Source: Pseudomonadota bacterium
Lineage (GTDB): Bacteria; Pseudomonadota; Gammaproteobacteria; Pseudomonadales; UBA5518
NCBI GenBank assembly: GCA_963204845.1
Contig: CAUJIL010000224.1
Coordinates: 1-6,592, forward strand
Direction of reading: 5' to 3'
Length of the DNA stretch: 6,592 nucleotides
Position 1 is the stretch's first letter. Each line of letters begins with the position of its first letter. The notes beneath the pieces are model-generated. The model was not told the origin of the DNA, did no database searches, and was given only the letters and a program-made list of their open reading frames with translations. Below, in pieces: positions 1 to 4,809 of the stretch. The position numbers and the translations under genes were made by a program.

Positions 1-51
1 AGCGCCGGGCTGCGCGTCGAGCAGCGCTCCGTCGCGCGTGTTGCGTCCTGA
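1..51 (+). CDS. Possible 3' end of an upstream gene (partial, unidentified)
   Basis: Frame 1 is open from the first base to a TGA at 49-51 and gives a 16-residue tail, SAGLRVEQRSVARVAS. Most codons end in G or C, as expected for a gene in this genome. In gammaproteobacteria cmk often follows aroA (EPSP synthase), so the tail could be the AroA C-terminus, but nothing in 16 residues proves it. The other two forward frames are also open here, so the call rests on codon composition and position only. The TGA is 20 bases before the cmk ATG, which would suit an operon. Confidence 0.3.
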   Translation, partial: SAGLRVEQRSVARVAS

Positions 52-61
52 GGGGTGTGCC

Positions 62-66
62 GGGAG
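62..66 (+). promoter_or_regulatory. Ribosome binding site of cmk
   Basis: GGGAG lies 5 bases before the ATG at 72. The in-frame GTG at 57 has an AGGGG only one base away, too close to serve it. This site therefore decides for the ATG at 72 as the cmk start. Confidence 0.6.
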
Positions 67-71
67 TCGCC

Positions 72-779
72 ATGGTCATCAGGAAGAAGAAGCAGCCGGA
101 GGAGGCGCCGGTCCTTGCCGTCGACGGCCCCAGCGGTTCCGGCAAGGGGACCGTGTGCCGGCTGCTCGCGCGCGAGCTCGGCTGGAACCTGCTCGACAGC
201 GGCGCACTGTACCGGCTGGTAGGGATCGCAGCGCGCAACCATCGGGTCGGTCTGGACAACCATGTGGCGCTCGAGGTGCTCGCCGGGCACCTGGACGTGC
301 AGTTCCTGCCCGGTGCCGGTGACGACGAGGGGCGCGTGATCCTCGAGGGCGAGGACGTCGGGCCGATGCTGCGCAGTGAGGAAGTCGGCGCGCTTGCCTC
401 CGAGGTCGCCGCGGTGCCTGCCGTGCGCAGCGCGCTGCTGACCCGCCAGCGCGCGTTCCGCATTCCGCCCGGCCTGGTGGCCGACGGACGCGATATGGGC
501 ACCGTGGTGTTTCCGGACGCGACGCTGAAGGTTTTCCTGACGGCCAGCGTCGGGGAACGCGCGGAACGTCGTTATAAGCAGTTGAAAGACAAGGGAGAAG
601 CTGTTAGCCTGCCGCGCCTCGTGGAAGACATAGAGGCGCGTGACCGGCGCGACACCGAGCGCGCGGTAGCGCCTCTGCGGCCGGCGCCCGACGCGGTGCT
701 GGTCGATACCACGGGCATGGGCATCACGGAGGTGTTCCTCCGCCTGATGGCCGAAGTGAAGGAGAGGGGCATCGTCTGA
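72..779 (+). CDS. cmk: Cytidylate kinase
   Basis: Cytoplasmic (d)CMP kinase, which transfers a phosphate from ATP to CMP or dCMP to give CDP or dCDP for RNA, DNA and phospholipid precursors. The 235-residue product matches the E. coli enzyme along its length. The P-loop GPSGSGKGT is at residues 19-27, the LLDSGALYR segment at about 40-48, LEGEDV in the CMP-binding insert, and DGRDMGTVVFPDA at about 138-150. The C-terminal part carries the ERDRRDxxRAVAPL-type sequence (here ARDRRDTERAVAPL). The start is ATG 72 because GGGAG lies 5 bases upstream; a GTG at 57 would add five residues but has no properly spaced site. It is followed by the structured rpsA leader, the standard gammaproteobacterial arrangement. 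Nothing is missing or broken. Confidence 0.97.
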   Translation: MVIRKKKQPEEAPVLAVDGPSGSGKGTVCRLLARELGWNLLDSGALYRLVGIAARNHRVGLDNHVALEVLAGHLDVQFLPGAGDDEGRVILEGEDVGPMLRSEEVGALASEVAAVPAVRSALLTRQRAFRIPPGLVADGRDMGTVVFPDATLKVFLTASVGERAERRYKQLKDKGEAVSLPRLVEDIEARDRRDTERAVAPLRPAPDAVLVDTTGMGITEVFLRLMAEVKERGIV

Positions 780-787
780 TGCTCCGT

Positions 788-818
788 CACGTTGCGCAGC
801 ACCCTGCGGCGCAACGTG
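788..818 (+). promoter_or_regulatory. Strong hairpin between cmk and rpsA
   Basis: CACGTTGCGC (788-797) is a perfect 10-bp inverted repeat of GCGCAACGTG (809-818). The 11-base loop can add two more GC pairs (799-800 with 806-807) past an A/G mismatch. It starts 8 bases after the cmk stop. No T-run follows, so it is not a classical intrinsic terminator. It could protect the cmk 3' end, pause polymerase, or be part of the folded rpsA leader. In E. coli the rpsA leader folds into hairpins used in S1 autoregulation, which makes the last reading attractive but unproven. Confidence 0.5.
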
Positions 819-844
819 TGGCTCCAGTCTCCGGGCTTCCGTAT

Positions 845-868
845 CCAGCATCCCGGCGGCTGGTTTTT
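845..868 (+). terminator. Weak terminator-like hairpin with T-run in the rpsA leader
   Basis: CCAGC (845-849) pairs with GCTGG (859-863) across a 9-base loop, and TTTTT (864-868) follows at once. A second GCTGG at 888-892 could compete for the same CCAGC, so two exclusive folds are possible. The stem has only 5 bp, so efficient termination is doubtful. An attenuator-like role ahead of rpsA is possible but is inference from shape alone. Confidence 0.25.
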
Positions 869-911
869 GATCGTTGACCCCGTGCCGGCTGGGGCTCGGG
901 CAAGACCATTC

Positions 912-924
912 GCGGCGTTGCCGC
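912..924 (+). promoter_or_regulatory. Short hairpin just upstream of the rpsA ribosome binding site
   Basis: GCGGC (912-916), loop GTT and GCCGC (920-924) form a compact 5-bp stem that ends 3 bases before the AGGA of the rpsA ribosome binding site. A hairpin in this place could present or mask the site for S1-dependent control of its own translation. The fold is clear; the function is inferred. Confidence 0.35.
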
Positions 925-927
925 AGC

Positions 928-931
928 AGGA
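928..931 (+). promoter_or_regulatory. Ribosome binding site of rpsA
   Basis: AGGA sits 7 bases before the ATG at 939. This supports that ATG over upstream in-frame codons. E. coli rpsA is known for lacking a good Shine-Dalgarno sequence, so a well-spaced one here is a difference. Confidence 0.55.
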
Positions 932-938
932 AATTCCA

Positions 939-2612
939 ATGACCGAGAGTTTTGCGCAGCTTTTCGAGGAGAGCCTGAAGACCGTCGAGATGGACGTCGG
1001 CTCGATCATCACCGGTGTCGTGATCGACATCGACAGCGAGTGGGTCACCGTGCACGCGGGACTCAAGTCCGAAGGGGTGATTCCGCGCAGCCAGTTCCTC
1101 GACGAGAACGGCGAGTTCCACCTCGATATCGGTGACGAGGTCTACGTAGCGCTCGAGGCGATCGAGGACGGCTACGGCGAGACCCGCCTGTCGCGCGAGA
1201 AGGCTCGCCGCGCCGAGACCTGGAAGAACCTGGAGTCCGCGTTCGAGAACTCCGAGGTCGTGCGCGGCATGATCAATGGCAAGGTCAAGGGCGGTTTCAC
1301 GGTCGACGTGCAAGGTATCCGCGCGTTCCTGCCCGGTTCGCTGGTCGACGTGCGCCCGGTGCGCGACACCACCCACCTCGAGACCCAGACGCTCGAGTTC
1401 AAGGTCATCAAGCTCGACCAGAAGCGCAACAACATCGTCGTTTCGCGCCGCGCGGTGCTCGAGCAGGCCAACAGCGCCGAGCGCGAGCAGTTGCTCGCGA
1501 ATCTGCAGGAAGGCGCGGTGCTGAAGGGCGTGGTCAAGAACCTGACCGATTACGGTGCCTTCGTCGACCTCGGCGGCGTCGACGGCCTGCTGCACATCAC
1601 CGACATGGCGTGGCGCCGCATCAAGCACCCGAGCGAGGTCGTCAAGGTAGGCGACGAGATCGACGTCAAGGTGCTGAAGTTCGATCGCGAGACGAACCGT
1701 GTGTCGCTCGGCCTGAAGCAGCTTGGCGCCGACCCGTGGGTCAGCATCAAGGCGCGTTACCCGGAGAACACGCGCGTGAAGGCCCGCGTGACGAACCTGA
1801 CCGACTACGGCTGCTTCGCCGAGCTCGAACAGGGCGTGGAGGGTCTGGTGCACGTCTCCGAGATGGACTGGACCAACAAGAACATCCACCCGTCCAAGGT
1901 GGTGCAGGTCGGCGACGAGGTCGAGGTCATGATCCTCGACATCGACGAGGAACGCCGCCGCATCTCGCTCGGCATGAAGCAGTGCACCGAGAACCCGTGG
2001 GACGTGTTCGCGGCCACGCACGCCAAGGGCGAGCGCATCAGCGGCCGGATCAAGTCGATCACCGATTTCGGGCTGTTCATCGGTCTGGACGGCAACATCG
2101 ACGGCCTGGTTCACCTGTCGGACATCTCGTGGCACGAGGCCGGCGAGGAAGCCGTGCGTGCGTACAAGAAGGGCGACGAGGTCACCACCGTGATCCTGTC
2201 GATCGATCCGGAGCGCGAGCGCATCTCGCTCGGCGTCAAGCAGCTCGAGGACGATCCGTTCAACAACTTCGTCGCCATCAACGACAAGGGCTCGATCGTG
2301 ACCGGCAAGGTCGTCGAACTCGACGCGAAGTCGGCGCTGGTGCAGCTGGCCGAGGACGTGCAGGGTGTGCTGAAGGCCTCCGAGATCAGCCGCGACCGCG
2401 TCGAGGACGCGCGCAACGTGCTGAACGTGGGTGACACCGTCGAGGCGAAGATCGTCAACGTCGATCGCAAGAGCCGTGTGATCAACCTGTCGATCAAGGC
2501 CAAGGACGTGCAGGACGAGAAGGAGGCGATCAAGGCGCTGCGGGAAGAGTCCGATGCAGCCGCCCCGACCACCATCGGCGACCTGATCAAGGCGCAGATG
2601 GACCGGCGCTGA
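939..2612 (+). CDS. rpsA: 30S ribosomal protein S1
   Basis: S1 binds single-stranded, often AU-rich, mRNA leaders and docks and unfolds them on the small ribosomal subunit. The 557-residue product has the same length as E. coli S1 and is colinear with it, starting MTESFAQLFEESLK. Six S1/OB-fold repeats can be placed at about 21-87, 105-171, 192-260, 277-347, 364-434 and 451-520. The first two are the diverged ribosome-binding repeats. The last four bind RNA and carry segments such as NLTDYGAFVDLGGVDGLLHI and NLTDYGCF; repeats 3-5 end in the LGxKQ signature (LGLKQ at about 257-261). The ATG at 939 is chosen for its homology and AGGA site; the frame is open 49 codons further upstream, but that stretch is the non-coding leader. 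The hairpins before the gene suggest autoregulation as known in gammaproteobacteria. Confidence 0.98.
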   Translation: MTESFAQLFEESLKTVEMDVGSIITGVVIDIDSEWVTVHAGLKSEGVIPRSQFLDENGEFHLDIGDEVYVALEAIEDGYGETRLSREKARRAETWKNLESAFENSEVVRGMINGKVKGGFTVDVQGIRAFLPGSLVDVRPVRDTTHLETQTLEFKVIKLDQKRNNIVVSRRAVLEQANSAEREQLLANLQEGAVLKGVVKNLTDYGAFVDLGGVDGLLHITDMAWRRIKHPSEVVKVGDEIDVKVLKFDRETNRVSLGLKQLGADPWVSIKARYPENTRVKARVTNLTDYGCFAELEQGVEGLVHVSEMDWTNKNIHPSKVVQVGDEVEVMILDIDEERRRISLGMKQCTENPWDVFAATHAKGERISGRIKSITDFGLFIGLDGNIDGLVHLSDISWHEAGEEAVRAYKKGDEVTTVILSIDPERERISLGVKQLEDDPFNNFVAINDKGSIVTGKVVELDAKSALVQLAEDVQGVLKASEISRDRVEDARNVLNVGDTVEAKIVNVDRKSRVINLSIKAKDVQDEKEAIKALREESDAAAPTTIGDLIKAQMDRR

Positions 2613-2660
2613 TCCGGTGCTGGGTGTTGCACAGGGCGGCGAAGCAAGCGGTAACGTTGT

Positions 2661-2712
2661 CGCATCGGTGCTCTGACGCCGCACGAGTGTGGCGCGGCAG
2701 GGCCGGCTTCAG
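2661..2712 (+). repeat. REP-like palindromic element, copy 1 (degenerate)
   Basis: This segment aligns to copy 2 (2753-2805) with about 39 identities in 52 positions and one gap, by hand count. It shares the left arm ACGCCGCA (2676-2683), which pairs with TGTGGCG (2688-2694) around the loop CGAG, one pair being G-U. It also shares the core GGCTTCAG (2705-2712). The GTAG head of copy 2 is GCAG here, and the second stem is disrupted. A small hairpin (GGCTG 2714-2718 with CAGCC 2725-2729) follows where copy 2 has its second arm. Confidence 0.5.
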
Positions 2713-2752
2713 AGGCTGTGGCAGCAGCCCGCGAGGCGTGCGGCGGCGGTTT

Positions 2753-2845
2753 CGCACCGGTGGGCAGTACGCCGCAGGGATGCGGCGTGGTAGGTCGGGC
2801 TTCAGCCCGACGGGGGCGACGAATGCATGACGCCCCACCGGAGCG
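2753..2845 (+). repeat. REP-like palindromic element, copy 2, within a 12-bp inverted repeat
   Basis: Two perfect hairpins stand side by side. The first is ACGCCGCA / TGCGGCGT (2769-2776, 2781-2788) with loop GGGA. The second is GTCGGGC / GCCCGAC (2794-2800, 2805-2811) with loop TTCA. Between them lies GTAG (2790-2793), the head tetranucleotide typical of REP sequences linked to RAYT (REP-associated tyrosine) transposases. The whole is bracketed by CGCACCGGTGGG (2753-2764) and CCCACCGGAGCG (2834-2845), inverted repeats matching at 11 of 12 positions. No transposase gene is in the window, so if mobile it would move in trans. It may also stabilise the rpsA mRNA end. Confidence 0.65.
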
Positions 2846-2894
2846 CAACCGGTATCACGCGCCGGCACCGTCACGCGGACGGGGGATTTGGGCA

Positions 2895-2950
2895 TTAGAC
2901 TCGCGAGACGTTCTCCACTATGCTTGTGGCTGCACGCTTTTCTCAATAAA
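2895..2950 (+). promoter_or_regulatory. Candidate promoter region of ihfB
   Basis: After very GC-rich DNA the sequence becomes AT-richer toward ihfB. TATGCT (2919-2924) could serve as a -10 box; a second weak option is TTGTGG (2924-2929) with AATAAA (2945-2950). No good -35 box goes with TATGCT. A separate promoter is plausible because 353 bases and a repeat pair separate ihfB from rpsA, and E. coli ihfB also has its own promoter. The exact boxes are guesses. Confidence 0.25.
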
Positions 2951-2965
2951 AACAGCGAGTTGAAT

Positions 2966-3268
2966 ATGACCAAATCGGAGCTGATCGAACGCATCGCGGC
3001 GCAGCAGAAACAACTGTCGCCGAAGGACGTGGAACTCGCGGTCAAGATGATCATCGAGTACATGGCCTCGAGCCTCGCGCAGGGCGAGCGCATCGAGATC
3101 CGCGGCTTCGGCAGTTTCTCGCTGCATTACCGTGAACCGCGCCGGGGTCGCAACCCCAAGACCGGCGACGCGGTGGACCTGATGGGCAAGTACGTTCCCT
3201 ATTTCAAACCGGGCAAGGAGATGCGCGAGCGCGTCAACCTCAATGCCAACCAGGCGATCAGCGGCTGA
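2966..3268 (+). CDS. ihfB: Integration host factor subunit beta
   Basis: IhfB pairs with IhfA to form the nucleoid protein that binds specific sites and bends DNA sharply, acting in transcription, replication initiation and recombination. The 100-residue product starts MTKSELIERIAAQQ as in E. coli. It carries the HU/IHF family signature around residues 46-65 (GFGSFSLHYREPRRGRNPKT), with the DNA-intercalating proline in the RGRNPKTG arm, and ends the fold with GKYVPYFKPGKEMRERVN. It has about six residues more than the 94-residue E. coli protein, a short NANQAISG tail. The ATG at 2966 fits the family start; the upstream site is weak (GAG 6 bases away), but an A-rich leader (ATAAAAACA) could help S1-assisted initiation. 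lapA follows after 6 bases. Confidence 0.97.
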   Translation: MTKSELIERIAAQQKQLSPKDVELAVKMIIEYMASSLAQGERIEIRGFGSFSLHYREPRRGRNPKTGDAVDLMGKYVPYFKPGKEMRERVNLNANQAISG

Positions 3269-3274
3269 TCTGCC

Positions 3275-3586
3275 GTGATCCCCGGTCGCCTGCTCCGCCT
3301 GCTGCTGCTGCTGTTCGTGCTGGTCGCCGGCGTGTGGGCTTTCCTGTTTTCCCTGGCGAACAGCGAGCCGGTAGCGCTCGACCTGGTGCTGCTGCGTCTG
3401 CCCGAGGCGGCGCTGTCGGTGTGGATCGTGACGGCCTTCGTCGCCGGCGGGCTGTGCGGACTGGGCGCCGGCAGCGTGGCGATCTGGCGTGCGCGGCGTG
3501 CGGCGGGGCGTTCGCCCTCGAGTGCCGCGGCCACGACAGCGCAGGTTCCGGGCAGCGCGCCCGCATCCGCACCGCCGAGGCGCTGA
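3275..3586 (+). CDS. lapA: LapA-family inner membrane protein (DUF1049)
   Basis: Small two-helix inner-membrane protein of the LapA family; in E. coli LapA works with LapB in lipopolysaccharide assembly and control of LpxC turnover. The 103 residues show a leucine-rich first membrane helix at about 6-26, a short periplasmic loop with LANSEPVALDLVLL, and a second helix at about 47-70 with glycines (AGGLCGLGAG). The GTG start is 6 bases after the ihfB stop with no clear ribosome binding site, suggesting translational coupling. The tail after residue 72 is basic and then rich in Ala, Ser and Pro, and lacks the charged, coiled-coil-like stretch seen in E. coli LapA. The usual partner gene lapB is not next to it; pyrF follows after 4 bases. 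A (CTG)5 run at 3299-3313 encodes part of helix 1. Confidence 0.85.
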   Translation: MIPGRLLRLLLLLFVLVAGVWAFLFSLANSEPVALDLVLLRLPEAALSVWIVTAFVAGGLCGLGAGSVAIWRARRAAGRSPSSAAATTAQVPGSAPASAPPRR

Positions 3587-3590
3587 TCCG

Positions 3591-4316
3591 ATGCCCGTGG
3601 CGGGAGCGGACGCGGGTCCGCGCGTGATCGTCGCGCTGGACTACCCGCGCGCGACGCAAGCGGTGGCGATGGCGGAGCGGCTCGATCCGCGCCGGTGCCG
3701 ACTGAAGATCGGCAAGGAACTGTTCACCGCCGATGGTCCGGACGCCGTGCGCATGCTGGTCGCGCGCGGCTTCGACGTGTTCCTCGACCTCAAGTTCCAC
3801 GACATTCCGAACACGGTTGCCGGTGCGGTGCGGGCCGCGGCGGCTCTCGGCGTCTGGATGCTGAATGTGCACGCGAGTGGCGGTCGGCGCATGATGAGCG
3901 CCGCGCGCGAGGCGCTCGCCGGATTGCCGGGGCGTAGTCCGTTGCTGATCGCGGTGACCGTGCTGACCAGCATGGAGGAGGCGGAGCTGCACGAGACCGG
4001 CGTGGCGGGCGGCGTCGATGAGCAGGTGTTGCGACTCACGGCACTGGCGCTCGGCTGCGGTCTGGACGGCGTGGTGTGCTCGGCGCGCGAGGCGACGGCG
4101 CTGCGCGCGCGATTCGGCGCGCCGCCGGTGTTGGTGACACCCGGAATACGTCCGGCCGGATCCGCGGCCGACGACCAGCGCCGCACGCTGACACCGGCGC
4201 AGGCGATAGCGGCCGGGGCTGATTACCTGGTCGTGGGCAGGCCGGTGACCGGCGCCACCGATCCGCGCGCCGCCCTCGCGGCCATCGCCGCCGACATCTC
4301 GCACAGCATTCGCTGA
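3591..4316 (+). CDS. pyrF: Orotidine-5'-phosphate decarboxylase
   Basis: Cytoplasmic TIM-barrel enzyme that decarboxylates OMP to UMP, the last step of de novo pyrimidine synthesis. The 241-residue product (E. coli 245) has VALDYP with D17, KIGKELF with K39, and the family signature DLKFHDIPNT at 66-75 with catalytic D66, K68 and D71. T126 lies in VTVLTS, R187 in TPGIR, and the phosphate-binding R217 in VVGRP. These match the E. coli residues shifted by five, so the enzyme should be active. ATG 3591 is chosen because it gives the family length and has GAGG 10 bases upstream. The frame is open back to 3489, but that overlaps lapA and has no homology. The gene sits 4 bases after lapA in the place where lapB is found in E. 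coli. Confidence 0.97.
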   Translation: MPVAGADAGPRVIVALDYPRATQAVAMAERLDPRRCRLKIGKELFTADGPDAVRMLVARGFDVFLDLKFHDIPNTVAGAVRAAAALGVWMLNVHASGGRRMMSAAREALAGLPGRSPLLIAVTVLTSMEEAELHETGVAGGVDEQVLRLTALALGCGLDGVVCSAREATALRARFGAPPVLVTPGIRPAGSAADDQRRTLTPAQAIAAGADYLVVGRPVTGATDPRAALAAIAADISHSIR

Positions 4317-4336
4317 ATGCGCCTGCTAGCGTGTTC

Positions 4337-4364
4337 GCACGGTGCAATGGATGCGCCGTGCAAT
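4337..4364 (+). repeat. Inverted and direct repeat between pyrF and comEA
   Basis: GCACGG (4337-4342) is the inverted repeat of CCGTGC (4356-4361), with 13 bases between. GTGCAAT occurs at 4342-4348 and again at 4358-4364, 16 bases apart. No T-run follows, so this is not a clear pyrF terminator. It could be an operator or a leader fold of the comEA-like gene, or chance. Confidence 0.25.
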
Positions 4365-4376
4365 AGCGACCACATC

Positions 4377-4383
4377 AAGGAGG
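4377..4383 (+). promoter_or_regulatory. Strong ribosome binding site of the comEA-like gene
   Basis: AAGGAGG, 6 bases before the ATG at 4390, is the best Shine-Dalgarno match in the window. It fixes the start against the in-frame upstream ATG codons at 4342 and nearby, and makes the product begin with a proper signal peptide. Confidence 0.85.
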
Positions 4384-4389
4384 ATTTCC

Positions 4390-4701
4390 ATGAAACTCGC
4401 AGACGTTCTGAAGGCTACCGTGTTCGGCCTGTCCCTGCTCACGCTGCCGGTGGCGCACGCCGCGGCCGAGCAGGCCGCCGTCTCCGCGCCCGTGCAGCAG
4501 GCCGCCGAGCGTGTCAACATCAATACCGCCGACGCGTCCACGCTGGCCAGCAGCCTGCGTGGTGTGGGCGTCCGCAAGGCGGAGGCGATCGTCGCGTACC
4601 GCGGCGAACACGGGCCGTTCAAGTCGGTGGATGAACTGATCAATGTCAAGGGGATCGGCGAGAAGATGCTCGAGCAGTTGCGCCCGCAGGTCGCGCTCTG
4701 A
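4390..4701 (+). CDS. comEA: ComEA-like periplasmic helix-hairpin-helix DNA-binding protein
   Basis: The 103-residue precursor begins with a Sec signal peptide: K2 and K8, a hydrophobic stretch at about 9-21, and likely cleavage after AHA at 22-24. A short Ala/Gln linker follows. The mature domain (about 41-101) is the ComEA helix-hairpin-helix unit, with VNINTAD at 42-48, the first hairpin RGVGVRKAEAIVAYR (57-71), GPFKSVDEL (75-83), and the second hairpin VKGIGEKMLEQL (86-97). ComEA proteins bind incoming double-stranded DNA in the periplasm during natural transformation, and small stand-alone versions like this are common in gammaproteobacteria. No other competence gene is in view, so a role in DNA uptake is family inference. 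The gene has its own strong ribosome binding site and is followed by a terminator-like hairpin, so it may be a separate unit. Confidence 0.9.
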   Translation: MKLADVLKATVFGLSLLTLPVAHAAAEQAAVSAPVQQAAERVNINTADASTLASSLRGVGVRKAEAIVAYRGEHGPFKSVDELINVKGIGEKMLEQLRPQVAL

Positions 4702-4721
4702 TTTCCGCGCACCCGATCGCC

Positions 4722-4743
4722 ACGGGCGCCGCAAGGCGCCCGT
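4722..4743 (+). terminator. GCAA-loop hairpin after the comEA-like gene
   Basis: ACGGGCGCC (4722-4730) and GGCGCCCGT (4735-4743) form a perfect 9-bp stem closed by a GCAA tetraloop, 20 bases after the stop codon. Only two Ts close the hairpin on its 3' side (4743-4744), so termination would be weak or factor-assisted. A GNRA loop on a GC stem would also protect an mRNA 3' end. Confidence 0.5.
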
Positions 4744-4744
4744 T

Positions 4745-4776
4745 ACCTCCGCTCCTGGCACCTCCGCTCCTGGCAC
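4745..4776. repeat. Tandem 15-bp direct repeat, about 2.1 copies
   Basis: ACCTCCGCTCCTGGC occurs at 4745-4759 and again, without a mismatch, at 4760-4774, and AC begins a third copy. It lies in non-coding sequence between two hairpins. A recent slippage duplication is the simplest origin. No function is evident. Confidence 0.9.
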
Positions 4777-4802
4777 GCGCTGCGGCAGACCGCGGCGCGG
4801 AG
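4776..4802 (+). promoter_or_regulatory. Hairpin reaching into the ribosome binding site of the epimerase gene
   Basis: CGCGCTGCGG (4776-4785) pairs with CCGCGGCGCG (4790-4799) over 10 bp, one being a T-G wobble, with loop CAGA. The last paired base, G4799, is the first G of GGAG (4799-4802), the ribosome binding site 7 bases before the GTG start. The stem could limit translation of the polysaccharide genes, or slow polymerase ahead of them. No promoter is recognised in this 108-base spacer. Confidence 0.45.
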
Positions 4803-4809
4803 ACTGCGC

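Larger units (their letters stand above)
2613..2965. other. 353-base gene-free region between rpsA and ihfB
   Basis: No convincing gene lies here. Short forward frames at 2624-2830 and 2718-2963 translate the palindromic repeats into arginine- and glycine-rich nonsense and lack ribosome binding sites. The first 48 bases show no clear structure and no intrinsic terminator for rpsA. From 2661 to 2845 there are two diverged copies of a palindromic REP-like element. From about 2846 the sequence leads into the ihfB promoter area and becomes AT-richer after 2936. Confidence 0.7.

Noticed and set aside
663..671. GCGGTAGCG resembling the core of the RfaH ops element
   Set aside because: It lies inside the coding sequence of cmk (RAVAPL), far from the polysaccharide genes, and similar words are expected by chance. 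No such element is seen at 4702-4809.
874..910. TTGACC as a -35 box for rpsA
   Set aside because: At 16-18 bases downstream the sequence is GC-rich with no acceptable -10 box, so a sigma-70 promoter cannot be supported there.
792..938. N-terminal extension of S1 by 49 codons
   Set aside because: The conserved S1 start MTESFAQLF is at 939 with an AGGA site. The extension covers the hairpin-rich leader.
1610..2434. Second + strand frame of 274 codons inside rpsA
   Set aside because: It overlaps S1 repeats 3-6 in another frame, is Arg/Gly-rich without recognisable motifs, and results from the strong codon bias of rpsA.
2624..2963. Small + strand frames between rpsA and ihfB
   Set aside because: They translate the palindromic repeats, have no ribosome binding site, and no residue pattern of a known small protein.
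3299..3313. (CTG)5 run as a phase-variable repeat
   Set aside because: It encodes leucines of the first LapA membrane helix, and changes in trinucleotide number would not shift the frame. It is explained by protein need and codon bias.
3489..3590. Longer pyrF start overlapping lapA
   Set aside because: It would add 34 Arg-rich residues with no counterpart in PyrF. ATG 3591 gives the usual length and has GAGG upstream.
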